From: Hemibagrus wyckioides
Taxonomy: Eukaryota > Chordata > Actinopteri > Siluriformes > Bagridae
DNA: 64,000 nucleotides
Assembly: GCF_019097595.1 (NCBI RefSeq)
Contig: NC_080710.1
Coordinates: 29,150,780 to 29,214,779, forward strand
Reading direction: 5' to 3'
Both the position numbers and the translations under genes were made by a program. Below, in pieces: positions 11,869 through 22,640 of this stretch (position 1 is the first letter of the stretch; every line of letters begins with the position of its first letter). Below the pieces are notes generated by a model. That model had not been told where the DNA came from and did no database searches. It was given only the letters and a program-made list of their open reading frames with translations.

Positions 11869-12129
11869 TGTGACTTAAGACACAATAGTAGTATATTTAG
11901 TGAATAGCAAATTTGTTGGCTTTTAACACAGAACTATGCTAGAGCAGTTAATATAATAATAAATATAAAAATAGATATAAAGTATAAAGGTTCAGAATAT
12001 CCATTTTTAATGTATACATTTAGAAATGTATCTCTAATAATCATGCCAGAGGTGACAGTGATGAGAAAAACTCCCTGAGATAATATGAAGAGGAAATAGA
12101 CTCAAAAGACTCATCATCATCATCACCGG
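11869..12129. other. intergenic, nothing recognised
   Basis: AT-rich, no recognised element. Confidence 0.4.
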
Positions 12130-12212
12130 ATGATGAACACCAAAGAGTGTGATTATAAATTCCAATTCAATTTATTTGTATAGCGCTTTTAACAATGGAC
12201 ATTATCTCATAG
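12130..12212 (+). repeat. dispersed repeat fragment related to the 46-kb array
   Basis: It carries caccaaagagtgtgattata (about 12138-12157), then aattcaatttatttgtatag, a phrase of a common fish repeat. The first part matches a unit of the tandem array at 46431-48365. Confidence 0.6.
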
Positions 12213-12213
12213 C

Positions 12214-12731
12214 AGATCAGACATAACATTATGAGCACTGACAGGTGAAGTGAATAAGACTGATGATCTCCTCATCACGGCACCTGTTAGTGGGTGGGAT
12301 ATATTAGGCAGCAAGTGAACATTTTGTCCTCAAAGTTGATGTATTACAAGCAGGAAAAATGGACAAGTGTAAGGATTTGAGTGAGATTGATGAAGGGCCA
12401 AACTGTGATGGCTAGACCACTGGATCAGAGCATCTCCAAAAATGCAGCTCTTGTGGGGTGTTCCTGGTCTGCAGTGGTCAGTATCTATCAAAAGTGGTCC
12501 AAGGAAGGAACAGTGGTGAACCGGCAACAGGGTCATGGGCGGCTAAGGCTCATTGATGCACGTGGGGAGTGAAGGCTGACCCATGTGATCCGATCCAACA
12601 GACAAGCTACTGTTGCTCAAATTGCTAAAGAAGTTAAGGTTGCTTCTCATAGAAAGGTGTCAGAATACACAGTACATTAGGACCAACACAATATTAGGCA
12701 GGTGGTCATAATGGTATGCCTGATCAGTGTA
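12214..12731 (+). mobile_element. HTH-only Tc1 derivative, copy 1
   Basis: Terminal segments gatcagacataacattatg (left) and an inverted ggtcataatggtatgcctga (right) bound it. Inside is only the N-terminal DNA-binding part of a Tc1-type transposase ([28 protein letters not shown]). The reading frame shifts between DLSEID and KGQTVM. The catalytic domain is missing: sequence jumps from about 12675 straight to the right end. Non-autonomous and non-coding in effect. Confidence 0.85.
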
Positions 12732-13949
12732 AGTTACTGTTTCGTTTATCTATAATGTTTATCCCTAATGACAAAGACTGAGGTGACAGTGGCAAGGAAA
12801 GGATATGAGGAAAATGAATCATTTTCCTTCTATAACTGTGTATTATATGGTCAAAATGTTGAATTGCTTAACCAGTAACCAGGAAATTTATTCTACCTTT
12901 AACATGAAGTCTGTCTTATTAAAGTGATCAACTAACAGAGACTTGAGTGACATCATAGTGCTGAGTGGGCGGGGCTTAAAGGCTTCATCAAAGCTTAAGA
13001 TAATGCTGTGAATGTGAGTGACTATGAGTGAAAATGAACACTCTTCTGTTTCTGTGGGGTTTTTCTTTTAGCCCCAAAGTTGCTTCAAAGTGGCTTGATG
13101 AATGTATGAAAAACATAAAAAAGCACAAAAAACCTTGAAGTGAAGTATTTGCTTAGAATTTTAATACAGAAATACAGTTTAAAAAAAACCTTGCTGTGTT
13201 TTTCTGTAGTTAGTTTTATCCTACTCGAGCTAAAGTGACTTGAACGCACCTGAGGTCGTAATTACGACTTCTCAACTCGTAAATACGAACTTCCCAAAAG
13301 AATTTAAACGTGTAAACTTTATCTGTATAAAGCTTTGTATTGTTTACATGGCTGGCTTTGAACGGGGAATCAAATAAATGCATTTTTATTACGAAAATAT
13401 AAGACCGGTGAATTGTACATGTTTATAAAAGTTATAAAATGGCTTTCAAGCAGTTGAAAGGCTACGTGCGATTAAAACTGTTGCCATGACAGGAGATGCT
13501 AATGCTAGCTCCAGATTCCGGGGGCGGAGCTTTGTGCATGTTGGTGGAAATGGGGGCGGGGTGCATCTCAAATTGTCAAAAAAAATCGCTTGGATGTCCT
13601 TGACTCCACCCACTTAAATTTTTAAAAACCCAACTAATTTTTTGTACATTTTTTTTACTTTAATGATTATGTCTGTTTTATGTTTTATTAACGATCTGAA
13701 AGAGAAGTCGAATATATTGAAGCATTAATCCACAACGTTGCACTAAGCAACTAACATGTATGAATATTTTGTTATTTATGATATTTTCGGTATTTTAGCA
13801 TTACCTATTTTTAGGTTAGCACTAAAATCCCTCTGTGTGTCACACTGTTTAAATAAATAAATGAATTAATCTTTTTTTAATTAAATAACGTATAACGCTT
13901 TCGATTAGTAACAGAAAAGCATTGAAACCAAACCGATCATTTGACGTAC
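12732..13949. other. intergenic, nothing recognised
   Basis: Mixed sequence with short AT runs. It includes a GC-richer patch at 13510-13570 (gggggcggagct, ggggcggggtgc). No supported gene. Confidence 0.4.
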
Positions 13950-14180
13950 ATATCAACCAATGAGAGTACACATTCCTACCGGGCAACCAATCAGAATCGA
14001 TAAGGATTGGTCTCTAATGGTAACGGAGGCGGAATTTCTCACGCTGGATCCGCTACATTCTGGAAAACCATTTTTTCTCAAGTCCCGATATGACTGGCTA
14101 TGGCGAACCACTTTCGCTGCTATGATTGGATGAAACAAGCCAGAGTGTGGAAATTTAGCCAATCGGAATCGCAAGAGGCG
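13950..14180 (+). promoter_or_regulatory. NCK1: probable NCK1 core promoter, five CCAAT boxes
   Basis: CCAAT occurs at 13957-13961, 13987-13991 and 14159-14163, and the inverted form ATTGG at 14006-14010 and 14125-14129. GC-rich boxes ggaggcggaat (about 14024) and gaggcgggatttg (about 14175) accompany them. No TATA box is evident. This is the usual layout of an NF-Y-driven housekeeping promoter. It precedes an exon-like segment with a strong donor on the same strand as NCK1. Linking it to NCK1 is inference from position, strand and the known long first intron of NCK1. Confidence 0.55.
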
Positions 14181-14332
14181 GGATTTGTCGGACAGGGAAA
14201 ATAACGTTGGAAAAGCTTCCCATAAAGGCGAACGGTGAGCGTTACTACATCAGCCGAGTGGTGATAAATGTCTTATATACAGAATTTTGCAGATAAACCG
14301 GACAAATAACACACAAAACGATCATCTTGCAG
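14181..14332 (+). other. NCK1: probable NCK1 5' UTR exon 1
   Basis: Exon-like segment just after the CCAAT cluster, ending at cttgcag with the donor gtaagata from 14333. A weaker donor, gtgagcg, begins at 14235. Between the two donors lies a short upstream ORF (ATG 14268, TAA 14307-14309, 13 codons). Joining to the acceptor at 60557 would give a short leader before the NCK1 ATG. The transcription start is not determined. No transcript evidence is available here. Confidence 0.5.
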
Positions 14333-14339
14333 GTAAGAT

Positions 14340-15656
14340 AAGCGTTATTTCATTTTCCCGAAACCTTTATTTGCTTTTTGGCTTGTTATTTTTTTAGTTG
14401 CTAGCCCTGGAAAAGCGCTGGAATGCTAACAGGTAATCTGTTATGGCCGTATTACAAATGCACTCCTTAGTCTACGTCCAATCGCACCAGAGAGGGTGCG
14501 CCATAGTGGTCTATACACCCTATCTAGTCCCCTAGATTTGTAAATATTGCGCGTTTAGGATGCGGCCTGTGGAAATGTCTGTATAGCGAGGAGTGGAAAT
14601 TGTGTTTAACGTAAAATTGAGATTTATTTTAATGCTTAGAGATCTTTAGTGAATATAGAGACGAAAATGAAAGGTTTAAAAACATTTAGGTGATGCTGAA
14701 GAAATGATAAGCTAGCTCGCAAAGCTGAAATTTGTGTTAGCTTGGTTAACTTGTTAACTTGACTAGCTTTGCCTAGTTATCTTAACCAAGCATGGTATTA
14801 ATGAGAATTCTAATCACATCTAATGTCCTAAATCTCCTGAAAAATGTTAAAAAATAGTCCTGATTGTTAGTAAATGATTAAAAAGGAAAGCACAAATGCC
14901 TTTAAAGACCCAGTACATCATGTAGAAAAGGCAAGACTTTCATTTCTGCATCATGTCTGTAAATATTTTCAATGTTTTTTATTTGAAATCTTTAATCAGA
15001 GTCCTTACTGAGGGAATATATTTCGATGTCCAGTTGATTTCTATCTTCAGGATGTGATTCTGAATCAATTCATCACATGCATTCATCTCAATTCTTTTAT
15101 TATAAATATATCAGATCTCATGTTTCTTTAAATACATCATTTCTATCCATCCCCAGAAGCTCCAGACTGTAACAAGAGGGACGTAAATGAACCATGAAAT
15201 GATTAATTAGGTTTTAATATCAGTAGATTTTTTTTTTTTTTTTAGTCGTAGTGTGAGTAAATTGCCTCGAGTCGTTCGTTTTTGCTTTAAGAAAAGCAAT
15301 TGAGCTTAAATCTCTTTGCAATATTAAAGTGCAACATATATTGCACTTTGATTCCAGGTCTAGATTTAATATCCTGATGCATATGGTACGAGATGATTCG
15401 CGGTAAATCAGTTTTATAGCTGCTGATATGATATCTGGCACCGGTCAGACTGAAGTGAACGATGAAGGAAGTGGATGGGGATGTGTACATTAGAGCGGCG
15501 TCCCAAATGGCCTACTACACGCTTCCACTGTGCACTCTAGGGTCTAGTGTGTGAGGTTTAGAAGGGTATTATCGTCTCCGAAACTCAAACACTGACCGTT
15601 TTTTGTTAAATAACTCTCAGAATGTGTGTGAGCTAATTTAAGAAGTCAAAACAGTA
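14340..15656. other. intronic, mostly unique
   Basis: No coding signal. A patch at 15495-15550 (gcgtcccaaatggcctac, cactgtgcactctagggt) resembles the end of a common fish DNA-transposon-like repeat, related to 41630-41960. Poly-T at 15229-15243. Confidence 0.4.
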
Positions 15657-16232
15657 AAACATTGCCAAAAGTTTTGGGACACCCCTCCAAATCATTAAAT
15701 TCAGGTCTCTGCACAGAATCCTGACCTCAACCTGATAGAACACCTTTGCGATGAATTAGAGAGGAGACTGCGAGCCAGACCTTCTCGTCCAACATCAATG
15801 CCTGACCTCACAAATGCACTTCTAGTGGAATGGTCAAAAATTCCCATAGACACACTCCTAAACCTTGTGGAAAGCCTTCCCAGAAGAGTTGAAGCTGTTA
15901 TAGGAGCTACAGTCTCCACTCTAATTCATCCCAAAGATGTTCTATGGGGTTGAGGTCAGGACTCTGTGCAGGCCAGTCAAGTTCCTCCACACCAAACTCT
16001 CTCATCCATGTCTTTATGGACCTTGCTTTGTGCACTGGTGTGCAGTCATGTTGGAACAGGAAGTGGTCATCTACAAAGTTGGGAGCATGAAATTGTCCAA
16101 AATGTCTTGGTATGAAGCTGAAGCATTAAGGGTTCCTTTCACTGGAACTAAGGGGCCGAGCCTAACCTCTGACGAACAACACCTGAATTCAATGATTTGG
16201 AGTGATGTCCCAAAACGTTTGGCAATATAGTG
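15657..16232. mobile_element. fold-back Tc1 composite
   Basis: Left end attgccaaaagttttggg (15661) and right end caaaacgtttggcaatatag (16211-16230) are inverted Tc1 termini, with TA after the right one. The left half (15707-15905) is sense C-terminal transposase ([31 protein letters not shown]). From 15910 the sequence is antisense over the same region. The two arms (15707-15771 and 15912-15973) are near-complementary across about 62 bases with a loop of about 140. Not protein-coding. Confidence 0.85.
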
Positions 16233-16401
16233 TATGTAAGCAAAGCTGCTAGTGTTGAGTGCATGAAGTTTCCAGTTTATTTTCGGTTGAATAAATGCAT
16301 CATCTCTACTACTTCTTGTCAGTGTGAAGACACCTAGAAACTCGAGAACCCTAAAAAACTCAAACACTAACTGTAATGGTTAAACTGTTCAGTGTAAGTA
16401 A
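16233..16401. other. intronic, nothing recognised
   Basis: Short unique stretch between two transposons. Confidence 0.4.
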
Positions 16402-17330
16402 TAGGGATGCCACAATACTCAATATAATATTGAACCTTTCGGTACGACCAATACGCGTATGTGCTGTTTTTCGGTTTTTCCTTAAAATAATAATAACCAT
16501 GCGTTTTATTACTCTCTGAACCGCCTGTTTGTGTTTTCCTGTACTGTATGGCTACGCGCTCAGACAGACATGCCTCCCCGCGAGTAAATATCCAATCAGT
16601 GAGCGCTAAAGTTAGGGGCGTTAACCATGCTTGCGATCCTGGTGTCGGATTTCACTCTAAATCTGAAGAGCGGTGAAGTGAGACAGATATGAGGAAGCAG
16701 CTTCATCTTTCAGATCTGTGGTGTGGGGACATTTCGGATTTGTTGTTGACAATGATATAGATGAAACAAAAATGCTAACCAAAAAATGACTGTGTTTAAG
16801 CACTGTTACACACGAGTTAGCTACTGACATGGAAATACTCCCAACATGACCACACATCTACAGCTCCATCACCCAGAGATATCACTGTCTGGAAGCAGGA
16901 TGGCAGAGCAGGTAACACAGGCATCCAAAAAACAACAGTCCCCTATCTGATTCCTTCCAGCATTCATACACAACTGGTTCAGAGAGACACAAAAAATAAT
17001 TATAATATAATAATTGCTAAAGATTTGCAGCTGTTTTCTGTGATCGGTGATGTGGGCTTTCAGCAACTTATAAAAGTGCTCGAATCGTGTTACACACTAC
17101 CGACACGGCCTTTTTTCCCCGACATCTATGAAAAAACATGCAAAAAAAATCGAAACCGAATCGGCTAAAGCACAAAGCCTTGCTCTAATGACAGATAGTT
17201 GGACCTAGTGGGTAACAGAGAGTTATCTCACCCTTACTGTTCATTACATAGCGGATTGGTGGGAAAAAAGAGTGCTGTATTCCAAACCCGTCTCCTGTAA
17301 TAAAGTCATACAAGCGCACAAGTCATATCT
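16402..17330 (+). mobile_element. truncated hAT element (ZBED type), copy 1
   Basis: It starts with tagggatgccacaatactca, whose inverted form ends the copy at 29109-29815. The interior holds a broken BED-zinc-finger transposase N-terminus: translated pieces include VWGHFG, HPEI-like and LIKVLES segments separated by stops and frameshifts. The right terminus is not seen. The match between the two copies stops near 17330. Defective. Confidence 0.7.
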
Positions 17331-18272
17331 CACTATTTTCTGTACACTATGAATGTGTACAAGTCTTTCTTTCTGTCTTTCTTTCTTTCATCTATGAGCC
17401 AATGGCGTGACTAGCATTCCAATTGCAGCTAAAGCGAAACATGGAGTGTATATAAAATTCAGCATTTCATACGAGGTGAAGGAGAAGCAGTGTGTGCCCT
17501 GGACAGTCCTGGACAGTGAGTGACCTAACATAGTCAGATCAATTCGGATTTTGACCTTTACAACTAACAAAACTTGTAAAGCGGTCAGGGAAATATTTCG
17601 GCCTCCACTCTAGCTCTGCCCACAAACAAACGTCAGAGTGTTTGCTAATAGAAAAAGGGTCTATTGGTCATCGCTCCATATTTGCATAATCTTCGCCGGA
17701 CACGCCCACACCAAGCCGAAAGTCGCCAGCTCTTATCGAAAGCGAACGTTCTTCGGTCACTTTGTTACTGCGGTCGTACTCACAGGGACGTTTAACGGCT
17801 TCAGGCTACGTCTTTTTAATAAAGCGAGATCTTTAGGAAGCTCCATCTCCTTCACCGTGACTGATGCCTGCTGATACCGCAGCACACTTCACTACTAATA
17901 CAAGAAGAGATTCATAGTGTGACGGTTTATTCCTCAGAGTTTCTCTTCTCCTCCTGCCTGATATCTGCAGCATAAGAGGATGTTCAGATTAGATTAGCGT
18001 CGAAGCTGAGAAGCGATCGTGTGAAATGAGGAAGCGATCAGCACCAGCTCGCTTTATTCCTTCTCGTAATTCACCTGCTTTCTGTCGAGTCGTAAATCGA
18101 CTCCTGGTTTAAGAGAGAAGTTCAGCGACAGGGCAGTGATCGTGCTCCACAGGTGAACGAGTCTTAAATCACAAATACTGAGATTTCACCGTGTTTCCCT
18201 GGGCGTCAGTGTCATGACACATTTTTATTTATATTCAGTAAGTTTTCTGAGACCCAGCTCTGTTATAGCTCT
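17331..18272. other. intronic, mostly unique
   Basis: No named element. Short ctttctttctttctttc run near 17365-17385. ORFs are short and without domains. Confidence 0.4.
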
Positions 18273-18273
18273 G

Positions 18274-18357
<84 letters not shown>
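18273..18357. repeat. (TATC)n microsatellite
   Basis: About 20 perfect copies of ctat/tatc. Confidence 0.97.
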
Positions 18358-18443
18358 TTTAGTTAGTTTAGTTTATCTAGCCGGGGTCAGAGTCGCCTTT
18401 AGTCTGCTAACTCCGTTCTCTGTCTCTAACTTCAGCCAGCTCA

Positions 18444-18451
18444 CACACACA

Positions 18452-18499
<48 letters not shown>

Positions 18500-18505
18500 C
18501 ACACA

Positions 18506-18543
<38 letters not shown>

Positions 18544-18567
18544 CACACACACACACACACACACACT
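18444..18567. repeat. (CA)n/(CT)n compound microsatellite
   Basis: Alternating blocks of acacac and tctctc, with atacacacacac repeated twice. The RERERE ORF on the - strand is an artefact. Confidence 0.95.
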
Positions 18568-19101
18568 CAGGTTTATATGAGAATCTGGAGGTTTCAACGA
18601 ACTCCACATGTCCTCAATTACTCAGCTCACACTGACACGAGCATGTGGCCGTCCGTCCCTCCGGGATTTCTCCGTTTTTAGATCACAGAAATGAACGCAA
18701 AATCACGCAAATGGCATCATGTTCATGCAGTTTATTTTTTTTAAATGACAGCAGATTGTCCACCGAATCAGGTTGTGTGACACGATCATAATACACATTC
18801 AGCACAACATTCTTCCAGTCACGTGTAGAAAATCATGACATACTGTATGTGCTGTAACTGGGAGGAGTTTGAAAGAAGAATCCTGTGAATCCTGGAAACG
18901 AAAAGAAGTCGAACGTTTAGATGTTTAACGCCGATTAATCTCAAGACGCATTCTCAGTTCTGATTGGTCAGGATTGGTCAACAGGTGAATCGTAGGTTCA
19001 CCGTACCATTTCCATAACAACAACTTGCACAAGGACAACTGGTTCATAATAAGAAGAATAATTAAACACCAATAATCTAATAATTGTTGATTTTGTAAAT
19101 T

Positions 19102-19115
19102 GTCTCCATGGTAAC
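19102..19115. promoter_or_regulatory. X-box-like RFX motif
   Basis: gtctccatggtaac fits the near-palindromic RFX X-box (GTNRCC/N/RGYAAC-like) with one deviation. Motif match only; binding not shown. Confidence 0.35.
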
Positions 19116-19307
19116 TGGTAAATAAAAAATAAAAAAAAAGAGGAGACCGGCTCTTTCTTTTTAAAGCAAATGACCGCTTGGCTGAGAAGTGTGTACATGT
19201 ATATAAGGAAACCTCACTTCCGTCATCTATTTGATAGAAAGTCCATCCTTTTACGCTGGACACAATCCAAACCAAGGAAGCTCTCTCCAGTCGCGTTCCT
19301 GCTCCTG

Positions 19308-19321
19308 GTTGCCATGGTAAT
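19308..19321. promoter_or_regulatory. X-box-like RFX motif
   Basis: gttgccatggtaat is one base from the palindromic optimum GTTGCCATGGTAAC. It lies 206 bases from the motif at 19102. Motif match only. Confidence 0.4.
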
Positions 19322-19595
19322 GACGTTTCCCGACACGTGAGCTCTACAGACACTCCGGATTTGAATAAAGTGAAACTTTTCTTGCCTTTGTCGCTGCTTT
19401 GAAATGGACACGCCCACGTCCAGTCTCCAAATTCTGAAAGGTCCCGGGATGTTGCCTTCGTTTTTTGGAAAGAACGATAGAAAAACATGCCTCCTGACAC
19501 GCCCTTAGATAGCAAAAGAATCGAGGAAATACTGAGTAGCTTCTACACGCTTCACCACACAGACTAGACATGTGCTGTAATTCACCTTCATCATA

Positions 19596-20592
19596 CAAGC
19601 TGCTGCTTCTTCTTGTTCCTTCCTGCCCCCTCTTGCTCTTCTTCTGCCTCCCTCTTGCTCTTCTTCCTCTTCTCACTCCTCTTCTTGGTCTTTCTTGCTT
19701 CTTCTTCTTCTTGTTCTTCTTCTAGCTCTTCTTCATCATCCTCTTGCTCTAGCTCTTCTTCTTTTCTATCGTCTTCTTGCTCTAGCCCTTTTGTTCATCA
19801 TCTTTTTGGTCTATCTCCTCCTCCTCTTCTTCTTCTTCATCTTGCTCTAGCTCTTCTTCTTCTAGCTCTTCTTCTTCTTCATTATCTTGCTCTAGCTCTT
19901 CTCCTTCTTTTTCTTCTTCTAGCTCTTCATCGTCTTCTTGCTGTAGCTCTTCTTCTTCTTCTTCTTCTTCGTCTTGCTCTAGCTCTTCTTCTTTTTCTTC
20001 TTCGTCTTGCTCTAGCTCTTCTTCTTCGTCTTGCTCTAGCTCTTCTTCTTCTTCTTTTTCTTCTTCGTCTTGCTCTAGCTCTTCTTCTTCTTCTTTTTCT
20101 TCTTCGTCTTGCTCTAGCTCTTCTTCTTCTTCTTTTTCTTCTTCGTCTTGCTCTAGCTCTTCTTCTTCTTCTTCTTTTTCTTCTTCGTCTTGCTCTAGCT
20201 CTTCTTCTTCTTCTTCTTTTTCTTCTTCGTCTTGCTCTAGCTCTTCTTCTTCTTCTTCTTTTTCTTCTTCGTCTTGCTCTAGCTCTTCTTCTTCTTCTTT
20301 TTCTTCTTCGTCTTGCTCTAGCTCTTCTTCTTCTTCTTCTTCTTCTTCTTCGTCTTGCTCTAGCTCTTCTTCTTCTTCTTCTTCTTCTTCTTCGTCTTGC
20401 TCTAGCTCTTCTTCTTCTTCTTCGTCTTGCTCTAGCTCTTCTTCTTCGTCTTGCTCTAGCTCTTCTTCTTCGTCTTGCTCTAGCTCTTCTTCTTCTTCTT
20501 CTTCTTCGTCTTGCTCTAGCTCTTCTTCTTCTTTTTCTTCTTCGTCTTGCTCTAGCTCTTCTTCTTCTTCTTTTTCTTCTTGCTCTAGTGCT
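19596..20592. repeat. CTT-rich minisatellite with tgctctagctc core
   Basis: The unit is cgtcttgctctagctc followed by a variable run of ctt triplets, giving periods of about 27-45 bases (39 in the centre), all multiples of three. That keeps one frame open as a 334-residue leucine/arginine/alanine pattern with no features of a real protein. Strong pyrimidine/purine strand asymmetry. Confidence 0.95.
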
Positions 20593-21273
20593 TTTTTTCT
20601 TCTATGTTTTGTTCTAAATTATTTATTTTTATTTGTTTAATAATTACATTATTTTCGCAATTTAAAAAAAAAAATTGTTTAATTTTCTTTCTTTTCCTCT
20701 GTTATTTTACAATGTATGCAATAAAACATTTTTTTTATGAAGAATCTTTTAAAATAATGCAGCACTATTGTAGTAAAGGTGAAATCCTTTCTACTTCTCA
20801 TTTGCATAGCTTTTTTATTATTTTTTCGAATGGAAGGACGACTGGCTGCAGCCTACACACAGAGTTTATTTTAGCTGGTCTCTCATGTCTCATGATGTGA
20901 CTGGGCGAGTACTCAGAGCTTCCCCTGAAGCGCTAGACCTCATTAATCTGACTCCCACATTCGCTGCTCATCAGAGGAGAGAGGAAATCCACCATGCTTC
21001 CTGCTAAACACTCAGAATTCACCAGAACTTTTGACTAAATAAACCCCGCGGTGAAGACAGGGGAAAGTTCACAGTGTGGAACAGCGCCGTATCTCTCTCT
21101 CTCTCTTTCTCTTCTCTATACGTCACTGTTACAGCAACCTTTCACACATTACTTATCATTTAGAACATCATGATCTTTCACAAGGTCAAGGAAAGTGTGT
21201 GTTGAGCCGGTAGTGATGAGTGATGTACTGTTTATTGTTATAAATGAGTCTTTATAGGTTATTTCTGTAATAT
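20593..21273. other. intronic, nothing recognised
   Basis: T-rich then unique sequence, with a short ctctctctct run near 21092-21103. Confidence 0.4.
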
Positions 21274-21665
21274 ACACTGATCAGGCATAACATTATGATC
21301 ACTTAGAGGTGAAGTGAATAAGACTGATGATCTCCTCATCATGGCACCTGTTAGTGGGTGGGATATATTAGGCAGCAAGTGAACATTTTTTCCTCAAAGT
21401 CGATGTGTTAGAAGCAGGAAAAATGGACAAGCATAAGGATTTGAGTGAGTTTGACGAAGGGCCGAATATGATGTCTAGACCACTGGATCAGAGCATCTCC
21501 AAAACTGCAGCTCTTGTGGGGTGTTCCCGGTCTGCAGTGGTCAGTACCTATCAAAAGTGGTCAAAGGAAGGAACAGTGGTGACCGGCAACAGGGTCATGG
21601 ATGGCCGAGGCTCATTGATGCATGTGGGGAGCGAAGGCTGGCCCGTGTGATCCGATCCAACAGAC
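21274..21665 (+). mobile_element. HTH-only Tc1 derivative, copy 2 (3' truncated)
   Basis: Left end acactgatcaggcataaca. Internal HTH part [22 protein letters not shown]. It carries the same frame change at gacgaagggcc as the other copies. It breaks off at about 21665 after ccgatccaacagac, without the right terminus. Confidence 0.85.
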
Positions 21666-21679
21666 TGTTTTACACAAAC

Positions 21680-21910
21680 AAATGATGTTTTATTCCTCTT
21701 ATACCACTGTGATGTACTTTATAGGTTAGTGGTTTATAGTAAGAGGTTCAAGCACCAAAACCCCACTTTTACCACATCGTATCATTTTTGATCATTAAAA
21801 GACATAAAGAAATAAATAACAGCATGTTTTATTCCTGTTATACCTCAGTGATGTATTCTATAGGCTAGTGGTTTATAGTAAGGGGTTCAAGCATTAAAAC
21901 CCTGACTGCT
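21680..21910. repeat. diverged tandem duplication, ~135-bp offset
   Basis: A segment reading ttttattcctcttataccac to caagcaccaaaacccc (about 21687-21767) recurs at about 21826-21903 with gttttattcctgttatacct and caagcattaaaaccctg. About 80% identical by eye. Confidence 0.75.
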
Positions 21911-22368
21911 TCTTTTTTATTTATTACAAAACTGATTGTTCAGACCAAACCCGTTAGTCCTCCCGTTCGTCCGGCCACGCGGTGGCGCTACACTGAACAT
22001 TTAAAAGAAACATTTTATTAATTATGAAAACGCTTGTGTAGAGCGCATCAATATGAGGGTGAGGTTAGTAACGTGAGGCAACTTTTTGCCTTATTGACAC
22101 CAGTGGGTTTTATTACAGCGCCGTCTGAACATGAAAAATTCTGATTCAGTTGAAATAAATGTTTATTTCCGGGGCAAATCTGCATGGATTTATTTAGCTT
22201 TATTTCAGTGGAAATTAAAATGTTGAAAAATACAGATTTACTGATCTGCAAGTTTGTTTTAAAACATGTTAAAGTGCGTAATAGTGTTTCCATAATAACG
22301 TCATGCCATCTAAGACCTGATGAACTAAGAAGAATATGTTGCCTTTGTTTAAGATCAGAAATGGTGTG
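21911..22368. other. intronic, nothing recognised
   Basis: Unique-looking sequence without a supported gene. Confidence 0.4.
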
Positions 22369-22640
22369 TGTGTGTGTGTGTGTGTGTGTGTAGGGGGGTT
22401 GAGACCTGTTGCAGCTGGTGAACATTGTAGTTTCTGTAATTATCATCTCTCTGACAGGTCTCTCCACAGCCTCTCATTAAGGTGGGAGACAGAGAGAGAG
22501 AGGCAGACAGAGAGAGAGACAGACAGACAGGCAGAGAGTGAGAGAGAGAAAAACAGAGACACACAGAGAGACAGACAGAGTGAGAGAGAGGGACAGAGAG
22601 TGAGAGAGAGGGAGACGTGGTGTTTGAGGCCCTAAACTTG
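22362..22640. repeat. (GT)n and GA/GACA-rich microsatellites
   Basis: (GT)n at about 22363-22391, then gagagagagaggcagacaga and related runs at about 22488-22615. ORFs here are repeat artefacts. Confidence 0.9.

Larger units (their letters stand above)
18568..19589. other. intronic, contains two RFX-like X-boxes
   Basis: No supported gene; the 196-codon - strand ORF lacks any domain I know and does not look conserved. Two X-box-like motifs are annotated separately. Confidence 0.4.

Noticed and set aside
12381..12572. HTH ORF in the Tc1 derivative as a domesticated regulator
   Set aside because: The frameshift is shared by all copies and no start or splice context exists. It fits a non-coding MITE better.
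18925..19515. 196-codon - strand ORF
   Set aside because: No recognisable domain or homology, and no promoter or splice context. Several overlapping ORFs in other frames suggest chance.
19613..20617. 334-codon leucine/arginine/alanine-rich ORF
   Set aside because: Produced by a ctt-based minisatellite with triplet unit lengths. The pattern LALALLLL is not a transmembrane protein signal that I can trust.
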